Shown here: piece by piece, positions 24,823 through 31,985 of the stretch
Layout of the letters: each line of letters begins with the position of its first letter
Position numbering within the stretch: position 1 is the stretch's first letter
Origin: Kocuria flava
GTDB lineage: Bacteria > Actinomycetota > Actinomycetes > Actinomycetales > Micrococcaceae
Length of the DNA stretch: 64,000 nt
Assembly (NCBI RefSeq): GCF_001482365.1
Contig: NZ_CP013254.1
Location: 992,001-1,056,000, forward strand
Reading direction: 5' to 3'
Position numbers and translations under genes: made by a program
Notes under the pieces: model-generated
The model's database searches: none
The model's input: the letters and a program-made list of their open reading frames with translations, nothing else
What the model was told of the DNA's origin: nothing

Positions 24823-25731
24823 TCAGGCTCGGACGGACAGGACGGGGGCGGTGGCCGCGGCGGGGGAGGACCCCTCGCGGGCGCGGCCGCGGGGCAGGAC
24901 GACCGGGCGCCCGCCCACGGGGTCGGCGGCGACGTCGGCCTCCAGGCCGAAGACCTCCGCCAGCAGCTCGGGGGTGAGCACCTCGGCGGGCGAGCCCACG
25001 GCCACGATGCGCCCGGCGGCCATGGCCACCAGGCGGTCGGCCACGCGGGCGGCCAGGTTCAGCTCGTGCAGGACGGCCACGACGGTCGCCCGGCCGGTCC
25101 CGCCGGGCCGCTGCAGCCCGCTCAGCATGTCCAGCAGGTCGACCTGGTGGGCGAGGTCGAGGTAGGAGGTCGGCTCGTCGAGCAGCATGGTGCGGGCCTG
25201 CTGGGCCAGGGTCAGCGCGATCCACACCCGCTGCCGCTGCCCGCCGGAGAGCTCCTCGACCGGCCGGTGGGCCAGGGCGGTGAGCTCGGTGAGCGCCATG
25301 GCCCGGTCCACGGCCGCGTCGTCGTCGGGGGAGGGGGCGCCCCACCACCGCCGGTGGGGGTGGCGGCCGCGCTCGACGAGCTCGGCGACGGTCAGCCCCT
25401 CCGGGACCACCGGCGCCTGGGGGAGCAGGCTCACGGAGCGGGCGTACTCGCGGGCCGGCCACGAGCGCAGCTCCCGGCCGTCGGCCTCGAGGGTCCCCGC
25501 GGTGGGGCGCAGCTGGCGGGAGAGGCCCTTGAGCAGGGTCGTCTTGCCGCACCCGTTGGCGCCGATCAGCACGGTCGTGCACCCGTGCGGGACCTCGAGG
25601 TCGACCTCCCGCACCACGGCGCGGTCGCCGTAGCCGAGGCTCAGTCCCCGCGCCCGGAAGGCCGGGACCCCGGCCTGCGGGTCCTCGACGGCCCGCAGCT
25701 CCGCCCGGGCGTGCGTCCGGTTCCGTCTCAT
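24823..25731 (-). CDS. Ferric-siderophore ABC transporter ATP-binding protein (FepC-like)
   Basis: 302 aa. Walker A GANGCGKTT is at residues 57-65, signature LSGGQRQR at 161-168 and Walker B MLLDEPT at 182-188. The sequence context (LRSWPAREYARSVSLLPQ, TSYLDLAHQ) is typical of iron-siderophore/vitamin B12 importers. The ATG overlaps the permease stop by 4 bp. Hydrolyses ATP to drive uptake through the two FecCD permeases. Confidence 0.95.
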   Translation of the reverse strand: MRRNRTHARAELRAVEDPQAGVPAFRARGLSLGYGDRAVVREVDLEVPHGCTTVLIGANGCGKTTLLKGLSRQLRPTAGTLEADGRELRSWPAREYARSVSLLPQAPVVPEGLTVAELVERGRHPHRRWWGAPSPDDDAAVDRAMALTELTALAHRPVEELSGGQRQRVWIALTLAQQARTMLLDEPTSYLDLAHQVDLLDMLSGLQRPGGTGRATVVAVLHELNLAARVADRLVAMAAGRIVAVGSPAEVLTPELLAEVFGLEADVAADPVGGRPVVLPRGRAREGSSPAAATAPVLSVRA

Positions 25732-26798
25732 CCCACGTTCCCCTTCCGCTGCTTCACGAGCAGCCACAGCATCACGGGCGCGCCGATCGCGCCCGTGACC
25801 ACACCGGCGGGCAGGTCGGTGCGGGCGAGCAGGTCCGCCCCCAGCCCGTCGGCGGCCACCACGACCACGGCGCCCACGAGCGCGCACGCGAGGATCGAGG
25901 TCCGCCCCCGGGTGAGGGCGGTCGCGATCGGGGTGGAGACCAGCGCCACGAAGGCCAGCGGCCCCGTGGCCGCGGTCGCCGCGGCGGCCAGCAGCACGCC
26001 GGTGACCAGGGCGAGCCCGCGCGCGGACGCGGGGCGCGCGCCCAGCCCCGCGGCCAGCTCGGGGCCCAGCTCGGCCGGCTCCAGCGCCCGGTGGGCGGCG
26101 AGGGCCACGGGCACGAGCAGCAGCAGGCAGGCCCCCAGGACTCCGATCCGCTCCCACGTGGCCGCGTTGAGCGACCCGGCCGTCCACACCGCGGCGTCCT
26201 GGGCGGAGTTCAGGGACAGGCGCACGAGCAGCGCGGCCGTGAGGGCCTGGCACAGGGCGGCCACCCCGATGCCCGCGAGCAGGAAGCGCTCGCCGACGAT
26301 CCCGGCCCCGCCCCGGACCCGCACCGAGGCGGCGCCGATCAGGGCCGCGGCCAGCAGGGCCCCCGCCAGGGCGGTCCACGACACGGCGGCCCCGCGCAGC
26401 CCCCACAGGGCGGTGCCGGCCACCGCGCCCGTGGCGGCCCCGTAGGTGATGCCCAGCACGTCCGGGCTGGCCAGCGGATTGCGCAGCACGCGGCGGAACA
26501 GCGCCCCGGAGCAGCCCAGGGCGGCCCCGGCGAGGGCGCCCAGCACGGCGCGGGGCAGCTTCTCCTGGAGCACGATGAAGCTCGCCCCCGGGATCCGGGC
26601 CCCGCCCAGGATCGCCACGAAGTCGGGGACGGTCACGGTGTAGCGGCCCAGCAGCACGCGCACGGCCAGCACGGCCAGCAGCGCGAGGGCGAGCAGGGCC
26701 ACGGCCCGGCGGGTGCGCCGGGCCCGGGCGCGGCGCAGCACGGCCACCCCCTGCGGGGTGGCCGGTGGCGCGGGGACGCGGTCCAGGACGGTGCTCAC
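25728..26798 (-). CDS. Iron-siderophore ABC transporter permease (FecD-like)
   Basis: 356 aa FecCD-family permease with about nine or ten hydrophobic segments. The N-terminal LLGRYTVTVPDFVAIL, GCSGALFRRVLRNPLASPDVLGITYGA and the end motif (GAIGAPVMLWLLVKQRKG) are diagnostic. The GTG start overlaps the preceding permease stop as GTGA. It forms the heterodimeric channel with the adjacent permease. Confidence 0.94.
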   Translation of the reverse strand: MSTVLDRVPAPPATPQGVAVLRRARARRTRRAVALLALALLAVLAVRVLLGRYTVTVPDFVAILGGARIPGASFIVLQEKLPRAVLGALAGAALGCSGALFRRVLRNPLASPDVLGITYGAATGAVAGTALWGLRGAAVSWTALAGALLAAALIGAASVRVRGGAGIVGERFLLAGIGVAALCQALTAALLVRLSLNSAQDAAVWTAGSLNAATWERIGVLGACLLLLVPVALAAHRALEPAELGPELAAGLGARPASARGLALVTGVLLAAAATAATGPLAFVALVSTPIATALTRGRTSILACALVGAVVVVAADGLGADLLARTDLPAGVVTGAIGAPVMLWLLVKQRKGNVG

Positions 26799-27880
26799 AG
26801 GCTCGTGCTCCGTCCCCGGCGCAGCAGCACCAGCAGCACGGGCACCCCGAGCACCACGGTGGTCACGCCCACGTGGATCTCCTGCGGCGGGGCGACCACG
26901 CGGCCGACGACGTCGGCCAGCAGCAGCAGGACGGGGCCGAGGACCGCGCTGAAGGCGACGATCCACCGGTAGTCCCCGCCGAGCAGCCGGCGCACCGCGT
27001 GGGGGACCATGAGCCCCACGAAGGCGATCGGCCCCGCCAGGGCGGTCGCCGCCCCGGAGAGCAGCACGACCCCCGTGAACACGAGGGTGCGCTGCAGGCC
27101 CAGGCGCACGCCGAGGCCGTGGGCGAGCTCCTCGCCCAGGGCCATGGCGTTGAGCCCGGAGGAGCCGGCGAGCACCAGGAGCAGCCCGGCCGCCACGAGG
27201 GGGGCGGCGCCGGCGAGGTCGGTGGTCTCGGCCCGGGCCACCGAGCCGATGCTCCAGAAGCGGAAGCGGTCCAGGACCGCGGGCAGGGCGAGCACCGCGG
27301 ACGTGGTCAGCGCGGTGAACCCGGCGCTGACCGCGGCCCCGGACAGGACGAGCCCGGCCGGGGTCGGGGCCGAGCCGCCGATCCGGGAGACCCCGAAGAC
27401 GAGCACCGCCGCCACGGTCGAGCCCAGCAGCGCGGACAGCGTCAGCTGCCACGTGGCCGTGGCCCCGAGGGCGCCGATGGCCAGGACCACCCCGGCCGCC
27501 GCGCCCGCGGTGAGCCCCAGCAGGCCCGGGTCGCCCAGCGGGTTGCGGCTGACCCCCTGCATCCCGGCCCCGGCCACGGCCAGCGCCGCCCCGGCCAGCA
27601 GGGCGGTGAGGGTGCGGGGGATCCGGCTGTGCACCACCGCGGCGTCGATGCCGGCGCCGGCGGGCACCTGCGCCCCGCCGTCGAGCAGGGCTCCCGGCAG
27701 GGCCGCGAGCACGGAGGCGACCGTGGCCGGGTCCACCGCCCGGGCGCCCCAGAACAGGGAGGCCGTGCAGGAGGCCAGGAGCAGCGCCGCGGCGGCGAGC
27801 AGGGCGGCACCCCGGTGCCGGCGGGCGGCACCGGGGGCCCGGGGGCTCCCTGCGGGGGGCGCGGTGGCGGTCGCGGTCAC
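26795..27880 (-). CDS. Iron-siderophore ABC transporter permease (FecC-like)
   Basis: 361 aa FecCD permease. It has RIPRTLTALLAGAALAVAGAGMQGVSRNPLGDPGLLG, the conserved RxPR...QG..RNPL..P block, and GLMVPHAVRRLLG near the C-terminus. About ten hydrophobic segments. The GTG start lies 13 bp after the binding-protein gene, and the stop overlaps the second permease. Together with the ATPase and lipoprotein it forms a complete importer. Confidence 0.94.
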   Translation of the reverse strand: MTATATAPPAGSPRAPGAARRHRGAALLAAAALLLASCTASLFWGARAVDPATVASVLAALPGALLDGGAQVPAGAGIDAAVVHSRIPRTLTALLAGAALAVAGAGMQGVSRNPLGDPGLLGLTAGAAAGVVLAIGALGATATWQLTLSALLGSTVAAVLVFGVSRIGGSAPTPAGLVLSGAAVSAGFTALTTSAVLALPAVLDRFRFWSIGSVARAETTDLAGAAPLVAAGLLLVLAGSSGLNAMALGEELAHGLGVRLGLQRTLVFTGVVLLSGAATALAGPIAFVGLMVPHAVRRLLGGDYRWIVAFSAVLGPVLLLLADVVGRVVAPPQEIHVGVTTVVLGVPVLLVLLRRGRSTSL

Positions 27881-27893
27881 CGGGGGAGCGGGC

Positions 27894-28973
27894 TCACTCG
27901 CCGCCGGCCGTGCGGGCGGCCTCGGCGATGTCGGGGACCACGTTCTCGAGCGCCCACGGGATGCTCAGCGGCGAGGCGGCCGAGACGGAGAGCACCTCCT
28001 GCTCGTCGGTCTGCAGCACGAGGGCGTCGTCCGCCACCGCCGGGATGCTGCTCAGCAGCGGGTCGGACTCGATGTCCTCGCGCACGTCCTCGCCGGCCGC
28101 CCAGCTGACGAAGACGTCGGAGACGAGGTCGTCGGCGTTCTCGGGGGACCAGGTCACGTAGAACTCGTCCTCCTTGCCCTCGGCCGCCCCGGTGACGGCC
28201 TCGGCCTGGGCCATGCCCAGGGAGGTGAGCAGCTTCGGGCGGTTGTCGACCTCGGTGTAGGCGATGATCGGGTCGGCCGCGGAGGGGTCCAGCGTGCCGT
28301 AGACGAAGGAGGTGCCCTCGAGCTCGGGGTACTGCTCGGCGGTCTCGGCGATCTGCTGCTCGACGTCCTCGACGACCTCCCGGGCCCGCTCCTCGCGGCC
28401 CAGGGCCTGGCCGATGAGCTCGGTGGAGTCCTGCCAGGAGGTGCCGTAGGCGACCGCGTCCTCGGGGTAGGCGACCACGGGGGCGATCTCGGAGAGCTTG
28501 TCGTAGTCCTCCCGGGTCAGCCCGGAGTACGCGCCGAGGATGACGTCGGGGTCGAGGGCGGCGATGGCCTCGAAATTGATCCCGTCCGTCTCGGAGTAGG
28601 TCCGGGGGGCCTCGGCCCCGGACTCCTCGAGCGCGGCGTCGAACCAGTCGGTGGACCCGGCCTCGTTGGCGCCGAAGTCGGTGGTCGGCACGCCGACGGG
28701 CACCACGCCGAGGGCGGTCGCGACGTCGTGGTTGACCCAGGACACCGTGGCCACCCGCTCGGGGGCCTGCTCGATCGTGGTCTCCCCGTAGACGTGCTCG
28801 ACGGTGCGGGGGAACTCCCCGGTCGCGCCCTCGGCGGCGGAGCCGGAGCCGCCGGCGCTCCCGCTGCCGGCGGGGCCGGTCGAGCAGCCGGCGAGCAGGA
28901 GGGCGCCGGCGGTGAGGAGCACGGCGGGGACGGCGCGCGGCGAGCGCCGGGCGCGGAGGGGGGAAGAGGCCAC
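27894..28973 (-). CDS. Iron-siderophore substrate-binding lipoprotein (FecB/FepB-like)
   Basis: 359 aa from a GTG with GAAAGGG ahead. A lipoprotein signal ends in LLLAGC (Cys30). A Gly/Ser linker precedes the binding fold, with TVEHVYGETTIEQAPERVATVSW at the start of the first lobe and ALDPDVILGAYSGLTREDYDKL in the middle, as in cluster-VIII siderophore-binding proteins. It captures the ferric siderophore outside the membrane. First gene of the leftward uptake operon, behind an iron box about 85 bp upstream. Confidence 0.94.
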   Translation of the reverse strand: MASSPLRARRSPRAVPAVLLTAGALLLAGCSTGPAGSGSAGGSGSAAEGATGEFPRTVEHVYGETTIEQAPERVATVSWVNHDVATALGVVPVGVPTTDFGANEAGSTDWFDAALEESGAEAPRTYSETDGINFEAIAALDPDVILGAYSGLTREDYDKLSEIAPVVAYPEDAVAYGTSWQDSTELIGQALGREERAREVVEDVEQQIAETAEQYPELEGTSFVYGTLDPSAADPIIAYTEVDNRPKLLTSLGMAQAEAVTGAAEGKEDEFYVTWSPENADDLVSDVFVSWAAGEDVREDIESDPLLSSIPAVADDALVLQTDEQEVLSVSAASPLSIPWALENVVPDIAEAARTAGGE

Positions 28974-29054
28974 GGGGCACCCTTTCGGACGGGGACGGCG
29001 GGGCCGTCGGCAACGGATCGTGCTGCGGCGGCGCACCGTCCCGGGGACCCGGGC

Positions 29055-29073
29055 GAAGGTTTGCCTTACCGAA
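29055..29073 (-). promoter_or_regulatory. Iron box (DtxR/IdeR-type operator) for the uptake operon
   Basis: GAAGGTTTGCCTTACCGAA matches about 13 of 19 positions of the classic iron box TTAGGTTAGGCTAACCTAA. It lies about 85 bp upstream of the binding-protein start, where an iron-loaded DtxR/IdeR/DmdR1 repressor would act. No dtxR gene is in the window. Confidence 0.65.
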
Positions 29074-29147
29074 GCGTCGCCCTCACCCTAGGGTGTGAGC
29101 GGAAGAATACGCAACACGACCATGATGTAATCGACGCCGAAGTGTGA

Positions 29148-29166
29148 TTAGGTGAGCCTCGCCTCA
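29148..29166 (+). promoter_or_regulatory. Iron box (DtxR/IdeR-type operator) for the siderophore biosynthesis operon
   Basis: TTAGGTGAGCCTCGCCTCA matches the iron-box consensus closely (16 of 19 allowing S at the centre). It overlaps a TGTGATTAG extended -10-like stretch and sits 37 bp before the decarboxylase start, so iron-loaded repressor would shut off siderophore synthesis. Confidence 0.75.
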
Positions 29167-29202
29167 GTCCGGGCACCTTCCCGACCCCCCTGCGAGGAGC
29201 TC

Positions 29203-30687
29203 ATGCACGACTTCCTGCTCAGCCGGAGCACCCCCGGCCAGTACGCCCGCGCCCTGCACTCGACCGTCGACACGGTGGCCGTCCACCTCGCCGGCACCCG
29301 CGCCCCGCGCTCCGACGCCGGCCCCGCCGAGCTCGAGCAGCTCGTGGCGGCCGTGGACCTCGACCGCCCGCTCGGGGACCTCGAGGCGGTGCTCGAGGAG
29401 ACCCGCGCGCTCTACCTCGACCACGCCGTGCACTTCCACGACCCCGGCTACATGGCCCACCTCAACTGCCCGGTCGCGATCCCCGCGGTGGCCGCCGAGG
29501 CCTTCACCGCCGCCACCAACACCGCCGTGGAGAGCTGGGACCAGAGCACGGTCGCGACCCTCGTGGAGCAGCGGCTCGTGGACTGGACCGCCGACCGGAT
29601 CGGCTTCCCCGCCGCGGACGGGCCCGACGGGGTGTTCACCTCCGGCGGCACCCAGTCCAACCTCCAGGCCCTGTTCACCGCCCGCGAGGAGCGCCTGTCC
29701 CGCCCGCACCCGCGGGCCCGCCAGGACCGGCTGGGCCGGCTGCGGGTGCTGGCCGGGGAGCACGCGCACTTCAGCGTCGCCCGCGCCGCCCACCTGCTGG
29801 GCCTGCCCCGCGACGCCGTCGTGGCCCTGCCCGCCCGCCGGGACGGGTGCCTGGACCCCGTGGCCCTCGAGCGGGCCCTGCACGGGGCCGCCGCCGCCGG
29901 GGACGAGGTCATGGCGGTCGTGGCCACCGCCGGCAGCACCGACCTCGGGCTGATCGACCCGCTGCCCGCGGTCGCCGACGCCTGCCGGGCCCACGGCGCG
30001 TGGCTGCACGTGGACGCCGCCTACGGCGGCGGGCTGCTGGTCTCCCCGTCCCACCGGGGCCTGCTCGACGGGATCGAGCGGGCCGACTCCGTGACCGTGG
30101 ACTTCCACAAGTCCTGGTTCCAGCCCGTGGCCGCCTCCGCGCTGCTGCTGCGCGAGGGCCGCCACCTGGGGCTGTCCACGTGGAGCGCGGAGTACCTCAA
30201 CCCCCGCCACGCCGTGCGGCCCAACCTCGTGGACAAGTCCCTGCAGACCACCCGCCGCTTCGACGCCCTGAAGCTGTGGATGACCCTGCGCACCGTCGGC
30301 GCCGAGGCCCTCGGCCGGAGCCTGGACCGGGCCGTGGACCTCGCCCGGGAGGCCGCCGCCGCGGTCGCCGCCGCCCCGGACATGGAGCTGCTGGGTGAAC
30401 CGGCGCTGTCCACCGTCCTCTTCCGCCACCGGCCCCCCGGCACCGGCGAGGCCGAGGCCGACCGGCTCGTGGAGACCGTGCGCACCGCCCTGTTCGACAC
30501 CGGCCGGGCCGTGGTCGCCTCGACCGTGGTCGGCGGGCGCCGCTGGCTCAAGCTCACCCTGCTCAACCCGCGCACCGACCTCGCCGACGTCGAGCACGTG
30601 CTCGGGCTGGTCCGCGAGGCCGCCCGCGAGGCCGCCCGGGAGGCCGCCCGCGAGCAGGCGCCCCTGAGCACGGCGGGGGCCCGCTGA
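29203..30687 (+). CDS. desA: PLP-dependent lysine/diamine decarboxylase, desferrioxamine DesA-like
   Basis: 494 aa group II decarboxylase. The PLP site shows the SGGTQSNLQAL block (147-157), DAAYGG (271-276) and the Schiff-base motif FHKSWFQ with Lys303. In desferrioxamine synthesis DesA decarboxylates L-lysine to cadaverine; related siderophore enzymes act on diaminobutyrate, and the sequence alone does not settle this. ATG at 29203 with GAGGAG was chosen over an upstream GTG (29152), which falls inside the iron box. The C-terminus has three REAA repeats. First gene of the biosynthesis operon. Confidence 0.9.
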   Translation: MHDFLLSRSTPGQYARALHSTVDTVAVHLAGTRAPRSDAGPAELEQLVAAVDLDRPLGDLEAVLEETRALYLDHAVHFHDPGYMAHLNCPVAIPAVAAEAFTAATNTAVESWDQSTVATLVEQRLVDWTADRIGFPAADGPDGVFTSGGTQSNLQALFTAREERLSRPHPRARQDRLGRLRVLAGEHAHFSVARAAHLLGLPRDAVVALPARRDGCLDPVALERALHGAAAAGDEVMAVVATAGSTDLGLIDPLPAVADACRAHGAWLHVDAAYGGGLLVSPSHRGLLDGIERADSVTVDFHKSWFQPVAASALLLREGRHLGLSTWSAEYLNPRHAVRPNLVDKSLQTTRRFDALKLWMTLRTVGAEALGRSLDRAVDLAREAAAAVAAAPDMELLGEPALSTVLFRHRPPGTGEAEADRLVETVRTALFDTGRAVVASTVVGGRRWLKLTLLNPRTDLADVEHVLGLVREAAREAAREAAREQAPLSTAGAR

Positions 30688-31985
30688 TGGGCACGGCCAC
30701 CGGGCGCGTCCACGACCTGCTGGGCATCGGCATCGGGCCGTTCAACCTGGGCCTGGCCTGCCTCGCCGAGCCGCTCGCGGACCTCGACGCCGTCTTCCTC
30801 GACGCCCGGGAGGGCTTCGACTGGCACCCCGGGCTGATGCTCGAGGACGCCACGATCCAGGTCCCCTTCCTCGCCGACCTCGTCAGCCTGGCCGACCCCA
30901 CCTCCCCCTACTCCTTCCTCAACCACCTCAAGCAGGCCGGGCGGCTCTACCCCTTCTACATCCGCGAGGACTTCAACCCCCTGCGCGCCGAGTACAGCAC
31001 CTACTGCCGGTGGGCGAGCGAGCAGCTGGGGAGCCTGCACTGGGGACGGGAGGTCGTCGCCGTCGAGCGCGATCCCGCCGGGGACCACTACACGGTCACG
31101 GCCCGGACCCGCACGGGCACCGAGCGGTGGCGCACCCGCCGGCTCGTGCTCGGGGTGGGCACCGTCCCCTCCCTGCCCGCGTGCGTGGACCCGGGGCTCG
31201 AGCCGGTGCTGCACACCGGCGAGTACCTGCACCGGCGCGAGGAGCTGCTCGCGCAGGAGTCCGTCACCGTGCTCGGCAGCGGCCAGTCCGCCGCGGAGGT
31301 CTACCGCGACCTGCTCGAGCGGGCCGGGGCGGGCGGGCCGCGGGTCGACTGGATCACCCGCTCCCCGCGCTTCTTCCCCATGGAGTACACGAAGCTGACC
31401 CTCGAGCTGACCTCCCCCGAGTACGTCGACCACTTCCACGGCCTCGACCCCGACCGCCGCGACCGGCTCAACCGGGAGCACACGAGCCTGTACAAGGGCA
31501 TCAGCGCGGAGCTCGTCGACGGGATCCACGAGCTGCTCTACCGCCGCTCGGTGCACGGCCACCCCGCCGGGCTGCTCACCACGTCCACGACCCTCACCGG
31601 CGCCGCCCGCGACGACGACGGGCTCGTCCTCGAGCTGCACGACGACGAGCTGGGCCGGTCCTGGCGCCACCGCACCGGGGCGCTCGTGCTCGGCACCGGC
31701 TACCGGGCCGAGGTGCCCGCCTTCCTCGACCCGGTCCGCGACGAGATCGCCTGGGACGCCGCCGGCCGCTACGACGTCTCCCGCGACTACGCGATCGACC
31801 GGGACCGCCGCCGCATCTGGGTGCAGAACGCCGAGGTGCACACCCACGGGCTGACCGCCCCCGACCTCGGCATGGGCGCCTACCGCAACAGCGTCATCCT
31901 CCGGGCCGTCACCGGCCGGGAGGTCTACCCCGTCGAGACCGCCATCGCCTTCCAGACCTTCGGCATCCCCCAGGAGACCGCATGA
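30687..31985 (+). CDS. desB: Diamine/lysine N-monooxygenase, desferrioxamine DesB-like
   Basis: 432 aa. The N-terminal FAD site GIGIGPFNLGL (13-23) and the FAD/NADPH region with VTVLGSGQSAAEVYRDLL are diagnostic of SidA/IucD flavin monooxygenases. They N-hydroxylate cadaverine, lysine or ornithine to start hydroxamate formation. The ATG shares one base with the preceding stop (TGATG), and its own stop overlaps the fused acyltransferase-synthetase gene. Confidence 0.94.
   Translation: MGTATGRVHDLLGIGIGPFNLGLACLAEPLADLDAVFLDAREGFDWHPGLMLEDATIQVPFLADLVSLADPTSPYSFLNHLKQAGRLYPFYIREDFNPLRAEYSTYCRWASEQLGSLHWGREVVAVERDPAGDHYTVTARTRTGTERWRTRRLVLGVGTVPSLPACVDPGLEPVLHTGEYLHRREELLAQESVTVLGSGQSAAEVYRDLLERAGAGGPRVDWITRSPRFFPMEYTKLTLELTSPEYVDHFHGLDPDRRDRLNREHTSLYKGISAELVDGIHELLYRRSVHGHPAGLLTTSTTLTGAARDDDGLVLELHDDELGRSWRHRTGALVLGTGYRAEVPAFLDPVRDEIAWDAAGRYDVSRDYAIDRDRRRIWVQNAEVHTHGLTAPDLGMGAYRNSVILRAVTGREVYPVETAIAFQTFGIPQETA

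Noticed and set aside
29152..29202. Upstream GTG start extending the decarboxylase
   Set aside because: This start falls inside the iron box and -10 region; the ATG at 29203 has a good ribosome site and matches the family N-terminus.
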